From NCBI GenBank assembly GCA_016946835.1, contig JACVTC010000155.1:184501-248500 (forward strand): DNA of 64,000 bases, written 5' to 3'. The position numbers and the translations under genes were made by a program. The notes beneath the pieces were generated by a model. That model made no database searches, was not told where the DNA came from, and saw only the letters and a program-made list of their open reading frames with translations. This DNA is from Neocallimastix lanati (nom. inval.) (Eukaryota; Neocallimastigomycota; Neocallimastigomycetes; Neocallimastigales; Neocallimastigaceae). Positions 45,948 through 64,000 of this stretch are shown here, one piece after another; within the stretch, counting starts at the first letter, position 1, and each line of letters starts with the position of its first letter.

Positions 45948-47483
45948 CTATACTTTAATTTATATATAAAAAAAATAATAAATTTATTTTTTTTAAATTA
46001 AATATAAATGCTAAATTACTACATATAATTATTATTTCAATATTAATATATATATATATATATTTATGTAATATGTAATTCTTTATAATTATATAATTAA
46101 AAAAAAAAAGGTCCATTTAAAAGCATGGTATTTATTAATTATAAATGATAAATATAAATGCAATAATTTCCAGGTAATTATAAATATTTTTAAAATAATA
46201 ACACAAAATATATATATATATATACGCAAAATAAAAAATTTGAATAGAGATAGTTATTATTCATATTCATATCTACACATCAAATTTGTTATTAATATTA
46301 ATATTGATGATAGGAAAAAAATAATTGGAAATTAAAAAATTATATATTTTCTACTTGGATGAAAGCCTATAAAAGAAGTAAAAATCAAAGGTATGAATTA
46401 AATAATAAATAAATAAATTTATAAATAAATTATTAAGTAACAATAAATTTATATGATAAAAAAAAGTAAAAAAAAAAAAATGTATTAATTATTATTCTAT
46501 TTTTTATTAAAATAAATAATAATAATAACTATAAATTGTATATATAAAAGAGAAATAATTCAAGAGGCAGAAAATTATAAAAATGAACAAATAAAATGGA
46601 TTAAAGCTACTAAATTTTGGATGCAAACTACAAAATCAAAATATTTTGCTGCTTGGACAATCTTTTCTCAAATTATAAGTAAATAATGAGAATATAAATG
46701 AATTAATTATAAATAAAATATAATTAATATCTATTATATAGATAATATCGATACAAAATGATTATAATCATATCATTTATTATAAATTAAAATGACTAAT
46801 AATAATAATAATAATAATAATAATATTAATATTAATATATATTTTTATTAATTTGATTATTATTATTACTTTATTATTTTTTTTTTTTTTTTAAAAAAAA
46901 AAATAAATTGAATTAATATATAAATATATAAATATAAATATATGAATGAAAGAACAAGAAAATCAAATAAAAGAACAACATAAAACTAGAGTTAAAAAAA
47001 TGAATGAATTTTTAAACAGAGCAAAACAAAGATTAACACAAAAGGATTGTAAAGAAGAAGGAGAATTAAAAATGAATTCATTCAACTCTATCGTTAATCA
47101 AGATAAAAATTTATCAAAAAAATTATCTCAAAAAAATAATGAAAATGGTAACTTTACTTTAAATGAAAAGAATAAGGAAATTAAAAGGGAACTATCATCA
47201 TCATCATTCTCAAAAGATTCAAAATCTATTGAAGCAGAATCAACACCAACAACCATAATTGAAGATACCTTATCATCTACAAATACCATATCAAATACTA
47301 ATAATAATAAAAAAATAGTTACCCCAACAACAAAGTCATCGTCAACAATTACCTCTTCTTCTATTCGAAAATTAAAATTGACAAAACCTAAAATTACAAA
47401 AGCAGATAAAAAATTCTGTGAAGGTAATTTTTTCTCTTATTTATATATTATTTATGATTATTATTTAATTCTTATTTTATCTT

Positions 47484-47523
<40 letters not shown>

Positions 47524-47909
47524 TAAATTCATATATATATATATATTTAAATAAAAAAATATAAATTATTAATTTTAATATATGTAATATTAATTTACAA
47601 ATATATATATATATATAATTTTTTTATTTAATTATTTATATCAATATATCTATCTATTTATGTGAATATTTATATGTCTGTTTATTTATTTTTCAACCCA
47701 AAAAAATTCATTTGATTAATAAAAAAAAAAAGAAATGGAAAAAAGAAATCAAGCTATATTAGAAAGAAAAAGACAATCAGAGAAGCGAAGAAAAGAAAAA
47801 GAAGAAAAATTAAAAGTAATTATCCTATTTATTAAAATGAAAAATTAATAAAAAAAATAATAGAAATAATTAAATAAGTTTGCCTTTATAGAAATAAGGA
47901 CTATGGAAT

Positions 47910-47945
<36 letters not shown>

Positions 47946-48448
47946 TAAATAATAATAAAATAATAAATAATAATAAATAATAATAAATAATAATAAATAT
48001 TAATAATAAAAATTATTAATATATAATATATTGATATTAATTAAAATAAATAACTACTTATAATAATATATATATACAAATACTATAAATTTAAAAAAAA
48101 TATATACATATATTTTGTAAATATTGCTATTATTATTGTAATTATTATTATATATATATAAAGAAACAAAAAGAAGAAGAAGAACGAAGAAAAGAGGAAG
48201 AACGAAAATTAGAAACACAAAGAGAACGTCAAAAAAAAATAGAAGAAAAGAAAAAAGCAAAATTAGTAAATAATTAATAATATTTTTTTTAGTAGTGTTA
48301 ATATATTATTAAAAATTTCCATTTCATAAATTTTATTATTTATATAATTTTTTTTTGTCTTAATTCAATCATATATTTATATATATATATTTAATAACAA
48401 AGGAACATAAAAATATTATTAATTAATTATATTTATTTTTTTTTATTT

Positions 48449-48503
<55 letters not shown>

Positions 48504-50064
48504 TTATTTTTTCATTTTAAATATTTTATTTAAATATTATTATTTTTTTTTTTTATTATTAAAAAAAAAAAAAAAAATTAGGAACAAATTGAAAAAGAAA
48601 AAAGACGTGAAAAATTTTTAAGGAATGTTGCTAGAGCCAAAGAGCACTACCAGAAAACCTTGATTTCAAACTACGGATTATACCCTTGGATACAATATCG
48701 TAAATTGATTCAGTGTGACACTCGAGAGGCTGAACAATCCTACCAAATCAAAATTAAAAAACAGTTTTTCCTTCATTGGTATTCTAAAATATTAAATAGT
48801 CAAAGTGAAAAGGAACATCAAGCTCTCATGTATTACAGAAAAAAATGTTTAAAAAAATATTTCAATATTTATTATGAGGTAAAAAAAAAAAAGTATTAAA
48901 GATTTTTTTTTTAAAATTAATTTTTTTTTTTTTTTTTTTTTTTAATGGAAATTCTCAAATTTTAAGTTTTAAATTTTTATTTTATTTTATTTTATTTTAT
49001 TCAATCTGTACTTTATATTTATATTTCAACTATTTATTTTATTTTATTCAATCTGTACTTTATATTTATATTTCAACTATTTATTTTATTTTATTTTATT
49101 TTATTTTATTTTTATATATTTTATTTAAAAATAATAATAATAATAACGACAACGACAATGACAACGACAATGACAACGACAATGCTAATAATAATGCTAA
49201 TATTAATATTTTATATATAAATATGTATTAAAAAAAAAAAAAAAAAAAGGTTTATCAAGAACAATTAATGATATTGGAAAATTGTGATGAACTCTACCTT
49301 TTCAATTTAATGAAATTTATTTGGCGACAATGGCTCAAAAGACATGAAGAGAAACAAGAAGAAGAAAGAGAAAAACAAGAAAAACAAGAAAAAATAGCCG
49401 ATAATTTTGCTAAAGAGTACCTTTACATATATATTATTATTATTATTATTATATTATTATTATTATTTTAAATTTTATATATTATATATATATAATATAT
49501 GTGTACATGTGTACATATACTTATAATATCTATATCATATTAAAAGTTTTTTTTTTTTTTATTTATTTTTTTTAATTCTCTTTTCTTTAAAATAATAAAA
49601 TTCATTATAATTATAATAAATTAAATAAATCTTAAATCAAAAATCATACATAGCTATATACCCAAACGCTTTTTAAGAAAATGGATAAGTTATTATAGAA
49701 ATAAAAAAGATGAACAGTGGAGAGAGTATAGAAAAGATCTCTTAAGAGGAAAAGTTAAAGTAAGTTATTTTTTTTTTTATTTTTATTTTTCTTTTTATGA
49801 AAAAATTAATAATAATAATACACTTTAATAATAATTATTTTTTATCTATTTTAAATAATTTTTACGGATGAACTCATTTTAATTTTTTTTTTTTCTTTTT
49901 TTAATATAAATAATTTAATATTGTAATTAAAAAAAATATTATTTATTTATAATATTTTTATAATATATAAATATATGTATATACATATACATATATTTTT
50001 TTGTAAATTAAAGGAATGGTTATCCCATTCTATTTTAAATACTAAAAATATATGCCAACAATAA
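44095..50064 (+). CDS. CCDC191: Sfi1/CCDC191-like coiled-coil protein (15 exons)
   Basis: Exons: 44095-44179, 44316-44460, 44645-44752, 44859-44933, 45061-45892, 46111-46173, 46314-46390, 46551-46678, 46953-47423, 47733-47815, 48164-48265, 48582-48878, 49250-49416, 49654-49759, 50014-50064. All introns are GT..AG and all phases join, giving about 929 aa, close to animal CCDC191. Order: ALLQSWAEN; a coiled coil (about 78-130); an Asn-rich region (to about 410); Trp-centred helices LKAWYLLI, FSTWMKAYKR, KYFAAWTIFS; a Ser/Thr-rich part; a long Arg/Lys/Glu coiled coil (about 650-740); then PWIQYRKL, FFLHWYSKIL, FIWRQWLKRHEEK and FLRKWISYYRNK. These repeated W..W/Y helices resemble the Sfi1/centrin-binding type. 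A centriole or basal-body role is likely by family and fits a zoosporic fungus; it is an inference. The name is tentative because similarity rests on the repeat pattern. Confidence 0.8.
45061..45892 (+). other. Asn-rich low-complexity exon of the CCDC191-like gene
   Basis: Exon 5 carries an AAT-type run near 45480-45540 encoding about 13 Asn in a row, plus Asn/Ser/Asp-rich sequence. It has the same triplet composition as the microsatellites outside genes, but stays in frame. The antisense Leu-rich reading is an artefact. Confidence 0.75.
49001..49095. repeat. 47-bp tandem duplication inside an intron
   Basis: TCAATCTGTACTTTATATTT occurs at 49001 and again at 49048, followed both times by ATATTTCAACTATTTATTTTA. 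Lies in the intron between exons 12 and 13 of the CCDC191-like gene. Confidence 0.85.
49146..49187. repeat. 12-bp minisatellite (ACAACGACAATG)n inside an intron
   Basis: ACGACAACGACAATGACAAC is followed by further GACAATGACAACGACAATG units. It is unusual here because it carries regular G and C in otherwise A/T-only intron DNA. Confidence 0.8.
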
Positions 50065-50606
50065 AAAATAAAAAGAAAATAAAAGGAAGAATAAATAAAA
50101 TATTATTATATTAACTTTTTTTTTAAAAAAAAATCTTTAAAAAAATAATATATACTTATTTATAATATGTATATATATTAATTTATATAAAAAATGTATT
50201 ATTTTATAACATTCTTTTATATATTCTATTCATTTACAAATGTATTAAAATTATTATTTTTTTTTTTTTTTTAGAATTATTTTTATTAAAAAGGTTTAAA
50301 AACCTACTTATTTAATTATCTCTTAAAATATAACCATTTTTATTTATATAACAATAATAATGAATAAAAATTGAAATAATACCAATAATATTTATTGATG
50401 AATATGTACAAAAAATGATAATGATTATAATGATAATAAATAAATATTTATATAAAAATTAAAAAAATATAAATAATTTATTTTTTTAAATGTTTTATTT
50501 ATGCCTCTATATGTAACTAAAAAATTTTAAATATATATGTATATTAATATTCTAATGATAATAATGATATTTTTTTGATATATATTTATATAATTATCTA
50601 TAATAC

Positions 50607-50638
<32 letters not shown>

Positions 50639-50991
50639 CTTGTTTTGTGGTTTAAATATTTTATTAATTATACTAATAAAATCTATATATATAGTTTTTT
50701 TTTTATTAAAAAATGGAAAAAAAAAAAAAAATCAAAAACATAAATAAATACAAAAAAAAATAAATAAATAAATAAATAAATAAAATTTGAGCATATATAT
50801 AAATATGTATATTATATATATATATACATTATTTTTTTTTTTAACCAAAAATACTTATTATTGTTATGATTTATATTATAAGATGAAGAGAGTTATAATA
50901 TATATAAATATATATTCTATATACTTTATGTATATATTTATTATTATTATTATTGTTATTGTGACTTTTAATTTTTATGAAGTTCACTCTT

Positions 50992-51030
<39 letters not shown>

Positions 51031-51065
51031 TTATTTATTTTAATTTTTTATTTTAATTTATTATT
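50065..51065. other. Convergent intergenic region between the CCDC191-like and flippase genes
   Basis: About 1 kb holding both 3' UTRs, with long T/A runs (50996-51029) and AT repeats. No gene; a reading frame at 50787-51056 is a Phe-rich translation of low-complexity DNA. Confidence 0.6.
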
Positions 51066-57018
<5,953 letters not shown>

Positions 57019-57685
57019 TATGAAATATTTATTTTTTTTTTTAAATAAGATGAAATGAATTTAAATATATTTTTATTTCTTATATATAAATATATTTATT
57101 TTTTAATTTTGATTTAACTGTTCTTTATTGTACTGAATGACAATATTTAATTATACTGACAGTTCAATATATTTAATTTTAAATACGATCTTAATAATAG
57201 TATTAAAAAAAATAATTTTTTTTTTTTTTTTTTTTATTTTTTCTTTCTTTTAATATAAATAAATTAAAATTATATTTAATTTTAATTTCTTATTATTAAT
57301 TTATTATATTTCTGAATTTTTATTTTTTTGTTTTTATTTTATATTTATTTTTATTACAAAAATTTAATATGATAGTTGTATTTTATTATTCCAAAAAATA
57401 TAAATATATATTAAACTACTTAAATTAAATTTTATGTTGAAATCTGTCAAAAAAATATATATACATATATTTATAAAATGTTCCAAAAAAAAAAAATACA
57501 AATAAAAATAAAAATAAAAATAAAAATAAAAATAAAAATAAAAAATATTAAGATAATATAATATTTATGTATTTCTAAATCTATTTAATTAATAATAATG
57601 TCTATATTTCTAATAAATTCTGTACATTTCAAAAAGAATTTGATAAATTAAAAATGTATATACATATAATACAAAAATTGTTTTT
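57019..57685. other. Upstream region of the flippase gene
   Basis: AT-rich, with T-run at about 57218-57236 and AAAAAT repeats near 57495-57545. It holds the promoter, but no element is distinct. Confidence 0.5.
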
Positions 57686-57695
57686 AATAAAAAAT

Positions 57696-60290
<2,595 letters not shown>

Positions 60291-61018
60291 TCTATATTAT
60301 TATTATTATTTATTATTTATTATTTATTATTTATTATTTTATTATTTATTATTTATTATTTATTATTTATTATTTATTATTTATTATTTATTATTTATTA
60401 TTTGTTATTTATTATTTATTATTATTATTTATTATTTATTATTTATTATTTATTATTTATTATTTATTAATAAATACTCTTTTTATTTTTTTTATTTATA
60501 ATTTATTATTTATTATTTATTATTTATTATTTATTATTTATTATTTATTATTTATTATTTATTATTTATTATTTATTATTTATTATTTATTATTTATTAT
60601 TTATTATTTATTATTTATTATTTATTATTTATTATTTATTATTTATTATTTATTATTTATTATTTATTATTTATTATTTATTATTTATTATTTATTATTT
60701 ATTATTTATTATTTATTATTTATTATTTATTATTTATTATTTATTATTTATTATTTATTAATATACATACTCTTTTTATTATTTATTATTTAATTATTTA
60801 TTATTTATTATTTATTATTTATTATTTATTATTTATTATTTATTATTTATTATTTATTATTTATTATTTATTATTTATTATTTATTAATATACATACTCT
60901 TTTTATTATTTATTATTTAATTATTTATTATTTATTATTTATTATTTATTATTTATTATTTATTATTTATTATTTATTATTTATTATTTATTATTTATTA
61001 TTTATTATTTATTAATAA
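60291..61018. repeat. Heptanucleotide array in the opposite orientation to that at 7-8 kb
   Basis: Runs of TATTATT/TTATTTA, the reverse complement of AAATAAT, interrupted by TTAATAAATACTCTTTTTATT at about 60466 and by a variant TTAATATACATACTCTTTTTA at about 60753 and 60886. The spacer is the reverse complement of the AAAAAGAGTATTTATTAA spacer at 7-8 kb, so it is the same repeat family. Confidence 0.9.
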
Positions 61019-61373
61019 ATATATTATTATATTACAATATAAAATTATATATAATAATAATTAATTATTATTTAAAATTGATATATATATTACTTTAATT
61101 GGTAAAAAAAATTTTTTTTTATTAAGTGGATTATCCACTTTGTGTTTCCATTTTAGTATCTTTATGAAAAAAAAAATGAAAAAAAAAAAAAAAAAAAAAA
61201 GTGGAATAATTAAATTTTATGCATAATTGCAAATGTATTATCAATAATGAGTAGTAAAATATTTGATAATAAAGAATATATAAGATTAAGATATTATTTA
61301 TAATTGGTAGTACTCAAACAGAAAAGATAATAAAATTTTATATTATAAACCAATTTTTAGTACATATTATTGA

Positions 61374-61406
<33 letters not shown>

Positions 61407-63803
61407 TTATTATTGTACTAATATTACTATTATTTGCCTTATTATTCTAATAAATATTAATTTATAGTGATTAATTACTACTTTTTATTATTAATTTATT
61501 GTTCACTTCATTAATAGTTAAACTGTTTTTCTCTAATTTTATTTTTTTTTTTTTTTTTTTTAGAAAATTATATTAATAATATATATTTTTAAATTATATT
61601 GATTATATATAACTTTAATATAATTTAATTTTAATTTTAAAATTTTTCTATTTATAAATATTTAAAAATATTGTCGAAATTTTATAGAACTATTTTAATA
61701 TTAACAATTAAAAAAACTTTTTTTAATTTTTTTTTATACTTTTTTTTATTTTTATTTTTATTCAAATATTAATGAAAATGAATTATCAAAAAAGTTTAGT
61801 TTATTAGAAAAAAAAAAAGTTTAAAATTAAATTATGTTATAATTCTTTTCTTTCTTTAAAAGTTTATTTTAGAAAAAAAAAAAATAATAATAATTATTAT
61901 CACTGTATTGTTTTCAAATAAATAATTTAAAAATTAATTATATTTATATATACTATATTATTTATTTAACTTAATATACTTACTAGTATATATATATAAA
62001 TTATTATTATGTACAAATATATTTAACTTTTATACTTTTTTTTTTTTTTTTTTTTTGTTTATTTAGAGTAAGGAAGTCTGAAGTATTTTTAAAAAAAAAT
62101 CTTCCAATAAAATAATAACAATTTTAAATATATTTTTTTTAGAAAAATATACATATATATATCAAAATATTTATATTATAATTCTTAAAATCATTTAAAA
62201 ACTAATTAAAAAAAAATTAAAATAAAGACTTAACCAGTAATAATTATAAAATATGACATGTCTGATTAATAATATTATAATTTTATTGCCTACTTTAAAT
62301 CTATTAATTAATTTTATTGACCACTTTAAATCTATTAATAAATTAAAAGTTTTTTCCTTTATTAATTATATTGAGTAAAACCTATTAAAATTTTTTTGCA
62401 TAGTATACATTGTAATGAATATATAATTCTGTTTTTAATTAAATTTATTACAACAGCAACAATAATATAATAATAAAATATTAAAAATAAAAGAATTAAT
62501 TTCCTGTCTGAATTTTTTAATTTATTTTTCCTTTTCTCCTTTATTATAGTAATAATAATAAAAAAAAAAAGATAAATTCACAGTATAATTATTATCATAT
62601 AAATTTCAATATTAATAAATAATATAATATATTATTATTAAAAGTAATATTCAAAAGTATTAAATTAATTTATATAATACAAAATAAATATATATTGATA
62701 AAAAAAAAAATAGTGTAAAGTATTTTAATTTGCTTTTTCCATGTTTATCATAGTAATTATAATTTTTTTTCATTATTAATATATATTGGATTTAATTTTA
62801 AATAATACATAAAATAATACTTTAAACTTTTATTATTATTATTATTTATATATTTATAGATAAAGTTAATAAGTATATTATCAATATATTTAATTTTATT
62901 TTATTTTTTTTTCTCTTTTTTTTTTTTTTAAAAAAAAAAAAAAAATAAAATAAAAATTTGTTTATAAAAATTTTGGTTTTTTAAATTTATTCATTTTTTT
63001 TTTAAACTGTTTACTAATTTAAAATTATTAAGGTTTTTAACAAAAAAAAAAAATTTCTTTGATATATTTATTAATTATTACTATTTATAAAGATATTTTA
63101 AATATACTATGTAATGCGATGATATACAGATATAAAATAGTTTTTTTTTTTTAATTATTAAATATTAACATTAAATAAAAAAAAAAAGTTTAATAATAAA
63201 ATACTTTTATCATGAACCATCGACACTATCTTATTCTATTTTCTTTTTCTTTTTCTTTTTTCTTTTTTTTTTTTTTTAAAAAAAAAATTATTTAAAACTT
63301 AATTTATCAAACCAACAATTAAATATTTTATCCAAAAAAAAAAAATTTTTTTTTTATTCATTAGTATGCATAAAAAATATTACATAAAGGATTTTAGGAA
63401 TACAATTTTTACAACAATTAATAAGATTTTTTTTTTTTTAAATATGCATAAGATTGTTTCGTTTCGTTTTGCTTTGTTTTTAATTTTTAATTTATTTTAC
63501 TTTATCATTTTTTTTTTTTTTTTTAAAAAAAAAAAATGAACAAAGTTTAAATTATAAGAATATTTTAATCATGTACCATAAAACATTTAGTTTTAATCAA
63601 TTCTTTTTTTTTTTTTTGAATGCAAAAAAAACAAACTATTTATTTTTATATGCACTAATTTTTTTTTCTAGAATATACATCAAAAATACTTAAAAAAAAA
63701 TTTATTAAAATAATAAATAAAAATAAAGGATTATAATAATTATTGAAGAAAATAAACTTTTTTTTCTACTATTTTTTTTTTATAGTGAAAACTAAAATAA
63801 TTA

Positions 63804-63844
<41 letters not shown>

Positions 63845-64000
63845 TAATGATGTATTTTAATTTTATAAATTATATATATTTTGTCATTTTTTAAATCTTA
63901 AATCTATATTAATATGTATATTTTGTCAATTTTTAATAATTAAAAATAATAATAATAATAATTATAAATCATAACAATAATAATAATAAATGGTTTTATC
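61019..64000. other. Low-complexity intergenic DNA to the right edge
   Basis: A/T homopolymers and AT-rich sequence, long poly-A runs near 61177-61200 and 63807-63842. No gene, no intron-like or RNA-like signal that could be supported. Confidence 0.6.

Noticed and set aside
50787-51056. Small membrane protein between the convergent genes
   Set aside because: Phe/Ile/Tyr-rich translation of T-runs and AT repeats with no conserved sequence.

Overview
The window looks like nuclear DNA of a very AT-rich, intron-bearing eukaryote, most likely an anaerobic gut fungus (Neocallimastigomycota). This is an inference. It rests on extreme A/T homopolymers and AAT/ATT microsatellites, short GT..AG introns, Asn/Lys-rich proteins, a fungal-type Dnf-like lipid flippase, a probable centriolar coiled-coil protein (expected in a fungus with flagellated zoospores), a cysteine-rich secreted membrane protein, and many decayed Ty3/gypsy, Ty1/copia and MULE elements. 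No bacterial-style operons, rRNA genes or intact tRNA genes were seen.

Layout. 1-943: the 5' part of a Lys/Asp/Asn-rich protein gene on the minus strand, running off the left edge. 3242-4796: a five-exon minus-strand gene for a UBL3/MUB-type prenylated ubiquitin-fold protein ending in a CaaX box. 5503-5779: a 55-bp tandem repeat. 6785-8340: a heptanucleotide (AAATAAT)n array with a recurring spacer. 8431-8541: a signal-peptide fragment, divergent from an intact single-exon gene for a Cys-rich type I membrane protein (8699-9445). 10310-11369: fragments of a possible leucine-rich-repeat gene and of a MULE transposase.

11530-13700: a broken minus-strand gene with the order triphosphatase, guanylyltransferase, guanine-N7 methyltransferase. 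This fused order is typical of large DNA viruses and of fungal cytoplasmic linear plasmids, not of nuclear capping enzymes. It is the most unusual item in the window.

18.6-43.0 kb is a graveyard of mobile elements: copia Gag pieces (18639-20361), a gypsy chromovirus (20400-25463), a second gypsy remnant (27350-28270), a small secreted-protein pseudogene (28330-29115), a copia element (29268-32830), a gypsy-like element with Gag, protease, RT and RNase H but no visible integrase (33224-36929), two joined copia remnants (38100-40890) and a FLYWCH/MULE transposase pseudogene (41601-43022). tRNA-5'-half-like sequences lie next to two of the gypsy elements.

44.1-57.0 kb holds two well-preserved convergent genes: a 15-exon Sfi1/CCDC191-like gene (44095-50064, about 929 aa, all exon phases consistent) and a two-exon P4-ATPase phospholipid flippase (57018-51066, about 1674 aa). 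57.0-64.0 kb is non-coding and low complexity, and carries a second heptanucleotide array in inverted orientation to the one at 7-8 kb. The host genes have no obvious shared pathway; the window is ordinary host genes around transposon and virus-derived debris.
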